Shown: piece by piece, positions 9,288 through 17,840 of the stretch
Layout: every line of letters starts with the position of its first letter
Position numbering within the stretch: position 1 is the stretch's first letter
Origin: Paraburkholderia sp. CNPSo 3272
GTDB taxonomy: Bacteria > Pseudomonadota > Gammaproteobacteria > Burkholderiales > Burkholderiaceae
Length of the DNA: 64,000 bases
Direction: 5' to 3'
Assembly (NCBI RefSeq): GCF_024206495.1
Contig: NZ_JAMBPQ010000025.1
Location: forward strand, 40,308-104,307
Translations under genes and position numbers: made by a program
The notes under the pieces: generated by a model
Told to the model about the DNA's origin: nothing
The model's input: the letters and a program-made list of their open reading frames with translations, nothing else
Database searches by the model: none

Positions 9288-10234
9288 TGAAAGCCCGTAC
9301 TCTCGTTCTCGGCGCGACCGGTTTTGTCGGCCGCCATCTGGTGAAAGCGCTAAACAGTACCGACTGGGCCGAGCCGATTGCCGCCTCGCGCAGGCAAGGC
9401 ATCGGCCTGCGCCGTGTCGATGCCGCGGACCCCGCGTCGCTCGCCGCGGCGCTGGCCGACGTGGACGGCGTGGTCAACTGCGTGGCAGGTGTGCCGGCGA
9501 CGATCGTCGCGAATGCGCGCGCGCTGGCTGCCGCGTTGGCGGCACGCGGTGCGCCGCTGCCCGTGGTCCACTTCAGTTCGATGGCGGTGTACGGCGCCGC
9601 CGAAGGCCGTATCGACGAAGCGGCGGCACTCGACGCCGCGAGCTCCTATGGCCATGCGAAGGTCGAGTCGGAGCGACTGCTCGCTGCGCTGCCTTCGCTC
9701 ACGATATTGCGCCCGGGCTGCATCTATGGAGGCGGCAGTCCGCAGTGGTCGGCGCGCATTGCGCAACTGCTGCGCGCGAGGCGGCTGGGCGACCTCGGCG
9801 CCGCAGGCGACGGTTGCAGCAATCTCGTCCACATCGACGACGTCGTGCAAGCGGCGCTGGCCGCGCTGCGCAAACCGGCTGCGGGCGCTCAGGCCTACAA
9901 CCTGGCGATGGCGGATGCGCCGCGGTGGAACGAATACTTCGTCGCGTACGCGCGAATTTTGGGGGTCACGCCCGTGGAGCGGATCGGCGCGCGGCGTCTT
10001 GCGCTCGAAACGAAGCTGTGGGCGCCTGCGCTGAAGATTGCCGGGATCGCGGGGCGCAAACTGGGTGGCGTGAAGGTGCCGCCGCCGCTGCCGTCTTCGC
10101 TCGCGCGGCTGTGGCAACAGGACATCCGGCTCGACGCGCGCCGCGCGGAGCTGGCTTTTGATATGACGTGGACGCCGTGGCGCGTCGCGCTGCAGGCCGA
10201 AGCATTCGTGGCGGCGTCGTCGCGCGCGGACTGA
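9287..10234 (+). CDS. NAD-dependent epimerase/dehydratase (extended SDR)
   Basis: 315-residue Rossmann protein starting MKARTLVLGATGFVGRHLV, with the GxxGxxG nucleotide motif. Later elements typical of sugar-nucleotide epimerases/dehydratases: HFSSMAVYG, a catalytic-type SSYGHAKVESE (Tyr and Lys), LRPGCIYGGGS and an NLVHIDDVVQA substrate-domain motif. The ATG at 9287 overlaps the stop of the GMC oxidoreductase gene, so the two are probably made together and may act in sequence (oxidise, then epimerise or reduce). Substrate unknown. An in-frame GTG one codon upstream is an alternative start. Confidence 0.87.
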   Translation: MKARTLVLGATGFVGRHLVKALNSTDWAEPIAASRRQGIGLRRVDAADPASLAAALADVDGVVNCVAGVPATIVANARALAAALAARGAPLPVVHFSSMAVYGAAEGRIDEAAALDAASSYGHAKVESERLLAALPSLTILRPGCIYGGGSPQWSARIAQLLRARRLGDLGAAGDGCSNLVHIDDVVQAALAALRKPAAGAQAYNLAMADAPRWNEYFVAYARILGVTPVERIGARRLALETKLWAPALKIAGIAGRKLGGVKVPPPLPSSLARLWQQDIRLDARRAELAFDMTWTPWRVALQAEAFVAASSRAD

Positions 10235-10262
10235 GCCGGTTGGGTTAGGCCGGGGTCCGGCT

Positions 10263-10286
10263 CGCCGAAGTTTTCGGGCTTCGGCG
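10263..10286. repeat. Inverted repeat after the epimerase gene
   Basis: CGCCGAAG (10263-10270), 8-nt loop TTTTCGGG, CTTCGGCG (10279-10286): a perfect 8-bp stem 29 bp past the epimerase stop. No U-tract follows, so it may be a processing or stabilising hairpin rather than a factor-independent terminator. Confidence 0.45.
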
Positions 10287-10470
10287 CGTCCGCTATCGTT
10301 CGGAGTACTACTAACGTAATTTATGTGCCACATCGTGCCAGGCTTCGACCGGTTCAGGTGCGTGCCAAGGGAGACCGTGCGCTAGTGTTGCCATGAGTTA
10401 GTGGTGCCGGATCGCGGTGCGACGGCTATTCAGCGGCGACATAAAAAAGCGCGCGTTGCGATCCGGCAAA

Positions 10471-10599
10471 TCAGCGAATTGAGGCCATAAAAAAGGCCTG
10501 TTCGCGACGCAGACGCGCGAGCGCGGCCCATAGAATTTGATCGTAGATCCACTCACGCAGCGTCAGGCGACCGATACCTGTCGGATCGCTTCCCCACAT
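10471..10599 (-). CDS. Possible small ORF, 42 residues, function unknown
   Basis: Minus-strand ORF starting at ATG 10599 with a GGA about 8 bases upstream, divergent from the transposase homologue. The product has a composition more protein-like than most shadows (REWIYDQILWAALARLRRE) and ends MASIR. Its 3' end contains an AGGCC-N8-GGCCT hairpin. Not a family I recognise; it may equally be chance or the remnant of a longer gene. Confidence 0.2.
   Translation of the reverse strand: MWGSDPTGIGRLTLREWIYDQILWAALARLRREQAFFMASIR
10482..10499 (-). repeat. Small hairpin AGGCC-N8-GGCCT
   Basis: AGGCC (10482-10486) and GGCCT (10495-10499) enclose ATAAAAAA. On the minus strand this reads AGGCC-TTTTTTAT-GGCCT. 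It overlaps the possible 42-residue ORF. Confidence 0.35.
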
Positions 10600-10620
10600 C
10601 GGATTTCCGGTTAATTCAGC

Positions 10621-11328
10621 ATGACACGGCTTGCACGGCACTACGTCCCAGAACAACCGCAGCACGTTATCTTGCAGGGGCTCAAGGGGCCCGCATTCCT
10701 CGACGAAGGAGATTACCTTTACTTCCTCGCCTGCCTCGCGGACGCCGCGCGCGTCGCCGATCTCGCAGTCCACGCGTGGGTGCTCATGCCCGACGCGGTG
10801 CAGTTCCTCGTCACGCCCTCGTACGAGTCGAGCGTAGCCATGGCGATGCAGGCGGTTTGCCGCCGCTATGTCGAGACCTTCAATCGCCGCCACGGACGCC
10901 GCGGTGCGATGTGGCGTGGCGAGTACCGCGCAACCGTGATCGAACCCGACCGCTATTTCCTGCTCGCGAGCCAGGTGATCGATCATGCGCCGGTGCGCAA
11001 CCGTCTCGTGGCAGAGCCGGGCAACTATCCGTGGTCGAGCTACACGCACCACGTCGGGCTGCGTGTCGACAGGTTCGTCAAGGACCATCCGCTCTACCGC
11101 GCGCTCGGCAGTACGCCGTTCGAGCGCAACGAGTCTTATCGCGATCTGGGCGCACAGCCTCTCGACGAAGCCGAGGTCAATAACCTGATGCGGGCGACGC
11201 TCGAGGGCTGGGTGCTCGGCAGCGCCGCCTATTGCGAGTGGGCGGCGCAGACCGCCAACCGGCGCTTGATGCCGCTGCTGCTGCGCGACCGGCCGGCCAA
11301 GGTTCGCACGACCGGCGCCCACGCATAA
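10621..11328 (+). CDS. REP-associated/IS200-type transposase homologue lacking catalytic residues
   Basis: 235-residue relative of Y1 (HUH) transposases of the REP-associated group. Recognisable framework: ARHYVPEQPQHVILQG, HAWVLMP, FNRRHGRRGAMWRGEYRATV, RYFLL, PVRNRLV, NYPWSSYTHHVG, HPLYRALG. The metal-binding motif that normally reads PNHVHLL is PDAVQFL here (both His replaced: Ala59, Gln61), and the usual Tyr of the RYIxxNPVRA helix is Val119 in SQVIDHAPVRN. I expect no transposition activity. The reading frame is nonetheless intact with no stop or frameshift, which hints at retention for DNA or RNA binding. The Tyr assignment rests on my recollection of the family alignment. Confidence 0.8.
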   Translation: MTRLARHYVPEQPQHVILQGLKGPAFLDEGDYLYFLACLADAARVADLAVHAWVLMPDAVQFLVTPSYESSVAMAMQAVCRRYVETFNRRHGRRGAMWRGEYRATVIEPDRYFLLASQVIDHAPVRNRLVAEPGNYPWSSYTHHVGLRVDRFVKDHPLYRALGSTPFERNESYRDLGAQPLDEAEVNNLMRATLEGWVLGSAAYCEWAAQTANRRLMPLLLRDRPAKVRTTGAHA

Positions 11329-11400
11329 CGAGCGACGATGGGTTAGCCGCTGCATAGCGAGCGCAATCACGAGCGCGCGCGTCTTTCGTGGAGGCGCATA

Positions 11401-11997
11401 ATGAGCGCTCGGCGAATCATCCAGCTATTGTTCATGCGCAGGCGGGAAGTGACCCTCCCATTCTTCACGATAGGCCATTCCGACCGCACCCTCGACGAAT
11501 TCATCGGGTTGTTGAGGAGTGCGGATATCGGCATGCTCGTCGACGTGAGAAAAATGCCGAGGTCGAGAACCAACCCGCAATTCAACGAGGAAACGCTGCC
11601 CGCGGCGCTTGCGGCATGCGATATCTCGTACGAGCACGAAACCGCTCTCGGTGGGCTGCGCGGAAAATCGCGAACCGTCTGCGCGGACATCAATGGCTTC
11701 TGGATCAACAGCAGCTTTCACCATTACGCCGATTACGCGCTTTCCGAAGCATTTCACGCGGCCGTCGATCGACTGGTCGAACAGGGGCACGCGAGGCGTT
11801 GCGCCGTGATGTGCTCGGAAGCCGTGTGGTGGCGGTGCCACCGACGCATCATCGCCGACTATCTGATCGCGCGCGGTGAAACGGTTCTACACATCTTGAG
11901 TGCGCAACGGCACGAACCCGCGCAACTGACGGCGGGTGCGGTCGTTCGGCCTGATGGATCGATCGTCTATCCTCCGGCGAACCAGGCGAAAACCTGA
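11401..11997 (+). CDS. DUF488 family protein
   Basis: 198-residue member of DUF488, whose biochemical role is not established. Signature residues: TIGHSDRTLDEFIGLL near the start, DVRKMPRSRTNPQFN, and MCSEAVWWRCHRRIIADYL at about residues 137-155, where the Cys and the WWRCHR core are the family hallmark and could bind a metal or act redox-wise. The first codon used is ATG 11401, but residue 12 is also Met and homologues often start close to LPFFTIGHS, so the true start may lie at 11434. It sits alone after the transposase homologue. Confidence 0.82.
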   Translation: MSARRIIQLLFMRRREVTLPFFTIGHSDRTLDEFIGLLRSADIGMLVDVRKMPRSRTNPQFNEETLPAALAACDISYEHETALGGLRGKSRTVCADINGFWINSSFHHYADYALSEAFHAAVDRLVEQGHARRCAVMCSEAVWWRCHRRIIADYLIARGETVLHILSAQRHEPAQLTAGAVVRPDGSIVYPPANQAKT

Positions 11998-12083
11998 ATT
12001 GCCATCCGGGCGATGTCTTCGGCATGCGCGGCTGCCGGGCCGCGAGCGCCAGCATCCGCGGCCTCGCCCATCGCAACCGACGG

Positions 12084-12764
12084 CTAGCCGCCCAGCGCGA
12101 TGATCGCCACCGTCAGCACGATCCCAAGCAGCGTCATGGCGAAGCCCGCTTTCATCGCGCCCGCGCCGGTGTAGCGTCCTAGCGCAAAACCGGCAGTGAA
12201 GAGCATCGCGAGCGTGAGTACGCGTGAGATGACGAGCGCCACTGTGTGATCCCTCACGAGGATAAAGGGCAGCGCAACGGGGAACGTCGATATGACGACG
12301 AGCAGAAAAACGCCCAGTGCCCCAAGGAAGTCATCGCGCTTGAAATGCGCGCGAGGTGGCAGCGTAGGCGCCGCAGCCAGGCGCGCGCGAATCAACTCGA
12401 GTTCTTCATCGTCGACGAGCGGCTCCAGCGCCTTCGGCAACGCGGCGCGCAACGCCCGCACCGCAGCGGCGCGTTCCGGTTCGCGCTTCACGGTCAAGGC
12501 GAGTGTCAGTCGCTGTCCGCGATCCGCGAGTGTGCGGACAAGATACATAACGGCGTCGGCGAGGCCCCAGGCGAGGTTGCATCCGAGCGCGGCCAGGAAC
12601 AGTTTGCGGCCGGCGTCCTCGCCCGCTGTGACGGCCTTGACCGCGCCGACGAACGTCAACGCCATGAACAGGCCAAAGCACAGTTCGGTCACGCGCTCGA
12701 CCGTATTGAGTACGGGCTCGCGCTTTTCGGCCGCGCTCTGCTGTGTCGGAGTAGTGGTATTCAT
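12084..12764 (-). CDS. VIT/CCC1-like integral membrane protein
   Basis: 226 residues from ATG 12764 (GAGG upstream). About five hydrophobic segments: two near residues 25-75 (LCFGLFMALTFVGAVKAV; FLAALGCNLAWGLADAV), a soluble charged middle of about 60 residues, then three C-terminal segments (FLGALGVFLLVVISTFPVA; ALVISRVLTLAMLFTAGFA; AGFAMTLLGIVLTVAII). The order matches VIT1/CCC1-type proteins, some of which move iron or manganese into storage; assignment is moderate. It begins 28 bp after the SulP stop on the same strand, so the two form an operon. Confidence 0.6.
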   Translation of the reverse strand: MNTTTPTQQSAAEKREPVLNTVERVTELCFGLFMALTFVGAVKAVTAGEDAGRKLFLAALGCNLAWGLADAVMYLVRTLADRGQRLTLALTVKREPERAAAVRALRAALPKALEPLVDDEELELIRARLAAAPTLPPRAHFKRDDFLGALGVFLLVVISTFPVALPFILVRDHTVALVISRVLTLAMLFTAGFALGRYTGAGAMKAGFAMTLLGIVLTVAIIALGG

Positions 12765-12792
12765 ATGGCCTCTTGCAAGAGGAGATGAGCGC

Positions 12793-14544
12793 TCATGGCG
12801 TTCTCTGTCCGGGATGGCTAGTGGCAGACGATACGCCATCGCGCGAAATGACATGCTGCGCCTGCCACCATGCCGCAAGCGCCTGTTCGAGATTGAGAAA
12901 CATGCGCTCGTGTCCGAGCACGCTGCCGAGCGGCGCTTTCTCGACAACGGCAAACACCTCGGGATTGAGGCCCACGACCCAGACTTCGATCCCACTCTCG
13001 CGACATTTCCTCTCCGCCTCGGTCAGCATCTTCAATGCTGTGTACTCCACATCGAATACGGAACGCATATCGAGCGCCATGACCCTGGGGCGCGTCTGGG
13101 CGAGGAGCGGCATGATCTTGTGCACGATGTTGGAAGCGTTGAGAAAGAAGATTCGCCCCTCGGGACGCAGGAGCAGCAGTCCGGGAAAGTCCTCGTCGTC
13201 CGGATGCTCGTCCGATATCGGCCGGAATACGTTCGTGCCGCGTTTGCGCCGCAGCACGTACACAGGCGGATCGGAGACCTGATGGGCGAGCGCCACGAGC
13301 GAAACGACGATGGCGATCAGAATGCCCTGTAGCGTTCCGAGCAGCACGACGCCCACCAGCGCCACGACCGCCCAGACAAACTCGGTACTCCGGATAGCGA
13401 GGATCGCGCGAAAATCGGCCGGATTGAGCAGGCCGATCGAATAGACGATCACCACGGCAGCGAGCGTGGCATGCGGCATGAGCCCGATGACGGGCGCGAG
13501 CAGCACCATGGTGCCGAGCGTCACGGCCGCGGTGGCGAGTTCGGCCAGTTGGGAGTGCGCACCGGCCAGCCGGTTGACGGCCGTCTGGGTCGTTCCGCCG
13601 CCCGCGGGCATCGAGCCGAACAGCGCGCCCAGCGCGTTGCCCAGACCCGTCGCCAGCAGTTCGCGGTTCGGCAGCGGAACGGGTTCCCCGCTGAGCGCGA
13701 ACGCGCGCCCCGAAGCAATCGTTTCGGTAAAACTCATCAAGGCAATGCCCACCGCCGCCGGCCACAGCGCGTCGATCAGCGAAAGATCCGGCATCACGAA
13801 CGAAGGCAATCCGGTCGGGATCTCGCCGACGATCTCCACGCCGTACCGCTGCACGCCTGTGAAAGCGACACACGTTATGCCTAGCGCCACCGCAATGAGC
13901 GGGGCCGGGGACTTCGGATACCAGTGTTCGAGCGCGACCAGCACGGCGATCGTCAGTGCGCCCATTGCGACCGTCGCCATCGACGCATGGGGAAGGCCCG
14001 CGGCGAGCGCAGATACGTTGTGAAAGAACGATCCTTTCACGACGTGAATGCCAATCAGTTTTGGCAGCTGATCGATCACGATGACGACGGCGATGCCGGC
14101 CTTGAAACCCGTCAGCACGGGCTCGGAAATGAAGTTCGCGACAAACCCCAGCCTGAGCAAGGCAGCGAGAACGAGGAAGAGGCCGACGAGCAGGGTAAGC
14201 GTGGCGGTCGCGACGGCCAGTTGGGCGGCATTGCCGCCCGGTGCAACCTCAGCGAGCGCGGCCGCGCTCAGGATGGCCAGCGTCGCGCTGGTGCTGACGC
14301 TCAATGGCCTCGACGTGCCGAAGAGCGCGTAGATCACCATCGGCACGAACGCCGTGTAGAGTCCGGCCTCGACGGGCAGTCCGGCAACGGTCGCGTATGC
14401 CATCGCTTTGGGCAATACGACAGCCGCCGCCGTGACGCCCGCGACGATGTCGGGCTTGATCCACGATGTCTGGTAGCCGCGTACCCATTCGAGAACGGGG
14501 AGACGAAAGCCGGACTTGCGGTGCGACGTGAACTGATCGCGCAT
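12793..14544 (-). CDS. SulP family anion transporter with STAS domain
   Basis: 583-residue SLC26/SulP transporter. The N-terminus (PDIVAGVTAAAVVLPKAMAYATVAGLP) is the classic first SulP motif, followed by about ten more membrane segments and SGEPVPLPNRELLATGLGN with GSMPAGGGTTQTAVN. From about residue 440 a cytoplasmic STAS domain follows (EGRIFFLNASNIVHKI; VMALDMRSVFDVEYTAL). Members carry sulfate, bicarbonate or dicarboxylates; the substrate is not readable. It is followed by the VIT-like gene and preceded by a 270-bp gap. Confidence 0.92.
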   Translation of the reverse strand: MRDQFTSHRKSGFRLPVLEWVRGYQTSWIKPDIVAGVTAAAVVLPKAMAYATVAGLPVEAGLYTAFVPMVIYALFGTSRPLSVSTSATLAILSAAALAEVAPGGNAAQLAVATATLTLLVGLFLVLAALLRLGFVANFISEPVLTGFKAGIAVVIVIDQLPKLIGIHVVKGSFFHNVSALAAGLPHASMATVAMGALTIAVLVALEHWYPKSPAPLIAVALGITCVAFTGVQRYGVEIVGEIPTGLPSFVMPDLSLIDALWPAAVGIALMSFTETIASGRAFALSGEPVPLPNRELLATGLGNALGALFGSMPAGGGTTQTAVNRLAGAHSQLAELATAAVTLGTMVLLAPVIGLMPHATLAAVVIVYSIGLLNPADFRAILAIRSTEFVWAVVALVGVVLLGTLQGILIAIVVSLVALAHQVSDPPVYVLRRKRGTNVFRPISDEHPDDEDFPGLLLLRPEGRIFFLNASNIVHKIMPLLAQTRPRVMALDMRSVFDVEYTALKMLTEAERKCRESGIEVWVVGLNPEVFAVVEKAPLGSVLGHERMFLNLEQALAAWWQAQHVISRDGVSSATSHPGQRTP

Positions 14545-14813
14545 GATGCTGTGGCCTCCACGAACGGGAACACTACCGACGCACGCCTACGTCGAATGGC
14601 TCATCGCTTCCTTCCTGTGGGCTACTGCATTCAACACGCTGAAGCGGAAACTAGACGAATCCCATGTCGTGGATCAATCGTCAATCGGACTTTGGTCCTA
14701 CTGCTGCCAGGGTGACGCGATCCATCACCGTGACGGCCGCATTCGCCTGCTCGATGCCGGTGCGCTGTGTTCGCCGCGAGCAGTCGCACCGCGCGAGCGC
14801 GTCGCAGCACGGT

Positions 14814-17219
14814 TCACGCGGGCAGCGGCACCGGACCTGCCGCGGCATTTGCCGCGATGTCGGCGATCGCGCTGGCGCTCACGGCGTGGCTGTACAGGAA
14901 ACCTTGGGCATGCGTGCAGCCGTTCTGCAGCAGGAAATCGCGATGGCCGCTGGTTTCGACGCCTTCCGCGATCAGTTCGAAATTGAGCGCTTTCGCCACG
15001 GCGATGACGGCAAGCGTGATCGCTTCCGTTTCCGTGTCCTGACCGATCTCGCGCACGAATTCGCGGTCGATCTTGAGGCGATCGACTCGAAAGCGCTTGA
15101 GATACCCGAGGCTCGAATAACCGGTGCCGAAATCGTCGATGGCGACGCGCACGCCCATCTCCCGCAAACCGGCCAACGTGCGCGCGGCGAGATCGGGCGT
15201 GCGCATGAGCGCGCCCTCGGTCACCTCGAGTTCGAGCAGCGCCGGCGGCAGACCGGAGTCGCGCAGCGCGTGCCTGACCTGGCCCATCAGATCGCCATGT
15301 TCGAACTGCAAGGGCGAGACGTTGACGGAGACGCGTATCGGCCGCGCCGGGTCGAGATTCCAGCGCACCGCTTCCCGGCATGCCTCGCGCAGCACCCATT
15401 CGCCGATGCCGCGAATCAGGCCGGTTTCCTCGGCGACCGGGATGAACACGGCCGGCGACACGCTGCCGAGTTCCGCGTCGGTCCACCGCAGCAGCGCCTC
15501 GGCGCCGATCATCGCGCCCGACGCCATATCGAATTGCGGCTGGTAAAGCACGGTCAACGCGCCGTTGCGGAACGCCTGGCGCAGTCGCGTCGAAATACGC
15601 AAGCGCGAGGTCGCGGCTTCGCTCAGTTCCTGGCGATAGAACTGGTACTGATTGCGGCCGTTCTGCTTGGCCAGATACATCGCGGCGTCGGCATTGCGCA
15701 CCAGCGCGTCGGCATCGTCGCCGTCGGCGGGGTAGAGGCTGACGCCGATGCTGGCCTCGATGAAGAGTTCATGGCCCGCTACCTGGATCGGTTCCGTCAT
15801 CGCGGCGAGCAGCGCATCGAGCAGCGGTTCGAGCAACGCGGCGGCGCCGTCGGCGATGACCATGAATTCGTCGCCGCCATAGCGCGCCACCGTCCCGCGC
15901 TCGCCGACGACGCGCTCGATGCGCCGCGCGATCTGGGCCAGCAGCGCGTCGCCGATGCGGTGGCCGAGCGAGTCGTTGACCTCCTTGAAATTGTCGAGAT
16001 CGAGGAAGATCATCGCGAGCGTCTTGCCCGTGCGGCTCGCCTGTTGCAGCTCGCGCGTCGCACGCTCGTCGAAATATTTGCGGTTCGTGAGGCCGGTGAG
16101 CGCGTCGTATTCGGCCCGGTGCCTGAGTTCGGCCTGGGCGGCGAGCTGCGCCGTGACGTCCTCCATCACGCAAAGGGTCGCGCTGCGGCCGTCGAAATCC
16201 GTTTGCAGCTGGAACACGTTCATCGAGCGCAACTTCCCGCTTTTCGTTCGGTGTTCCCAGATGGCCGTGCCGTCGTCCTGGGCGCGCGCGTGCGAGAACG
16301 ATGCCCCATGCAGCGCGGTCTTGTTCATGCGCAGGTCGGCAAGCGTCAGCTCGAGCATCTCGCTCGCGCGATAGCCCAAGGCCTTCGCCGCCATGTCGTT
16401 GACGGCGACGAGCCGCATGGACGCGTCGTCGACAATCCAGATCGGCAGCGGGTTGAGCTGAAAGAGGCGCTTGTACTTCTTGCGGTTGACGTCCGCCGTC
16501 TGGAGCGCTTTGCGCAACGATTTCGTGATGCGCGCGTTGCGGCGCAAAAAGGCCAGCAGCAGTAACGCCGCCGCCAGTCCCGAGCCGAGCAGGAGCGCCG
16601 AGGCCATTTGCGAATCACGCGACGCCCGGGTGACCGACCGGTCGAGATGCGCGTCTTCGTCCATGCGGATCTCGCCGATTTTCTGCATCGTCTGGAAAAA
16701 GCGCGCGTCGAGTTCGCCCAGCGACGGCGTATCCATCGTCACGCTGCCCGGCTTGAGCATGGAGTACATCGCGAGCCGGTTGCTCAGTGCACCCAGATGG
16801 CGAATCATGTCCTTCAGCTCATCGAGCAGGGCGATGCAGCGCTCGCGGCCTTGGCAGGTCCGCTGCGCCGCGTTGGCGTTATCGATCAGTGCCGGAAGCG
16901 GATAAATGTAGGCGGCGCGCCGATAGAACGGCCGCGTGCCGATGACCGTGTAGAGCTGCTCATGCTCGTCGAGAAGCGCGTTCTGCAGTTCGTCGAGGTC
17001 CCGCTTGGCCGATTCGACGGCACGCTGCTGCGCGAGCGCATAGCGCTGCTCATGAGATTGCCGCAGGGCGATGACGGTATTCAGGGCGATCGCGGACAGG
17101 ATCGCAACGAGCGCCAGCGGCGCGACCAGCCGTGTTTTTTGCGTGCTCCATGCGTGAAGCACGCGCCATGGCCCGATGGGCGCCGGCCACGCGGCCGGAT
17201 TTCGTGCGCCATCCCCCAT
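14814..17219 (-). CDS. Membrane sensor with PAS, GGDEF and EAL domains
   Basis: 801-residue cyclic-di-GMP enzyme. A membrane segment near residue 30, a periplasmic sensor of about 150 residues with heptad-like helices and two Cys (CQGRERC), a second segment near 215, then PAS (about 260-380), GGDEF and EAL. The GGDEF site is intact (ARYGGDEF near 446) but the RxxD inhibitory site five residues upstream is absent. The EAL site is intact (GAEALLRW near 573, LEVTEGALM, IDDFGTGYSSL, LKIDREFV, AEGVET), so both synthesis and breakdown are possible. Start 17219 was chosen because GGAGA precedes it; 17240 is an alternative. It lies between the two EPS half-loci. Confidence 0.9.
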   Translation of the reverse strand: MGDGARNPAAWPAPIGPWRVLHAWSTQKTRLVAPLALVAILSAIALNTVIALRQSHEQRYALAQQRAVESAKRDLDELQNALLDEHEQLYTVIGTRPFYRRAAYIYPLPALIDNANAAQRTCQGRERCIALLDELKDMIRHLGALSNRLAMYSMLKPGSVTMDTPSLGELDARFFQTMQKIGEIRMDEDAHLDRSVTRASRDSQMASALLLGSGLAAALLLLAFLRRNARITKSLRKALQTADVNRKKYKRLFQLNPLPIWIVDDASMRLVAVNDMAAKALGYRASEMLELTLADLRMNKTALHGASFSHARAQDDGTAIWEHRTKSGKLRSMNVFQLQTDFDGRSATLCVMEDVTAQLAAQAELRHRAEYDALTGLTNRKYFDERATRELQQASRTGKTLAMIFLDLDNFKEVNDSLGHRIGDALLAQIARRIERVVGERGTVARYGGDEFMVIADGAAALLEPLLDALLAAMTEPIQVAGHELFIEASIGVSLYPADGDDADALVRNADAAMYLAKQNGRNQYQFYRQELSEAATSRLRISTRLRQAFRNGALTVLYQPQFDMASGAMIGAEALLRWTDAELGSVSPAVFIPVAEETGLIRGIGEWVLREACREAVRWNLDPARPIRVSVNVSPLQFEHGDLMGQVRHALRDSGLPPALLELEVTEGALMRTPDLAARTLAGLREMGVRVAIDDFGTGYSSLGYLKRFRVDRLKIDREFVREIGQDTETEAITLAVIAVAKALNFELIAEGVETSGHRDFLLQNGCTHAQGFLYSHAVSASAIADIAANAAAGPVPLPA

Positions 17220-17450
17220 CTTGCTGTCTCCACGCTGCATATTCGTCACCCCGCGCCCACAATCAATGCAATTGACATATCGACAAAGATCCGCGCAACT
17301 TGAGGGCAGGCAATCGCTATTTCGCCAGGGCGAATGGGGGGCAGGAGGAGGGCGGCCGGACTGTCCTGGCGCTTAATTGTGTGCAGTCACGTTAGTATTC
17401 CGACGCTCACGGACGCTAAAGTTTGTGTGCCGGCCGCCGAAAATCCCAGC

Positions 17451-17705
17451 ATGGCGCACGAACAACCCAAACCACCGCAAGACGATCCGATCCGGGCAGA
17501 AGCACGGGCGCTGGAAGCCAGCATCCGCGCAATCAGACAGGCACAGGGCAAGCGGAATCCCGAAGACTGTGTGCCGGGCAGCCAGGAATCTTTCGCGGTC
17601 ATGGAAGCGTTCGTGCGCGATGTCGGGCGTGTGCTCGCGCTCGACATGCTCGAGCGCGAAAAGGGCAACGACATCGATCCGAACGGGGCGGGCTCGACTG
17701 GTTAG
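17451..17705 (+). CDS. Hypothetical small cytoplasmic protein
   Basis: 84 residues starting MAHEQPKPPQDDPIRAEAR; helical, charged, with no membrane segment and no motif I recognise. The codon pattern looks coding (GC-rich third positions) but there is no strong ribosome-binding site. It lies alone between the GGDEF-EAL gene and the phosphoesterase gene. A frame extension upstream to 17334 is possible but looks noncoding. Confidence 0.45.
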   Translation: MAHEQPKPPQDDPIRAEARALEASIRAIRQAQGKRNPEDCVPGSQESFAVMEAFVRDVGRVLALDMLEREKGNDIDPNGAGSTG

Positions 17706-17840
17706 GCGAGTAGCGCAACAGACGCTCTGCCACGACGCGGCCATTCGGAACAATGGCCGGGAGCGCGCCGACGGTCCGCCAGCGTTTTGGGTGCAAGGAC
17801 TGAGGACCGACGGCGTCTTCGGTGTGCGTCCTGACGGCGA

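Larger units (their letters stand above)
10235..10620. other. Gap between EPS left half and the transposase homologue
   Basis: 386 bp that hold two hairpins (10263-10286 and 10482-10499) and a possible 42-residue minus-strand ORF, but no recognised gene. It marks the boundary between the EPS genes and a stretch of unrelated genes. Hairpins beside a REP-associated-transposase-like gene raise the question of REP remnants, but the two differ in sequence. Confidence 0.45.

Noticed and set aside
10600..11370. Upstream part of the 300-codon minus-strand frame over the transposase homologue
   Set aside because: Lies antisense to a conserved reading frame; only its last 42 codons fall outside that gene and were considered separately.
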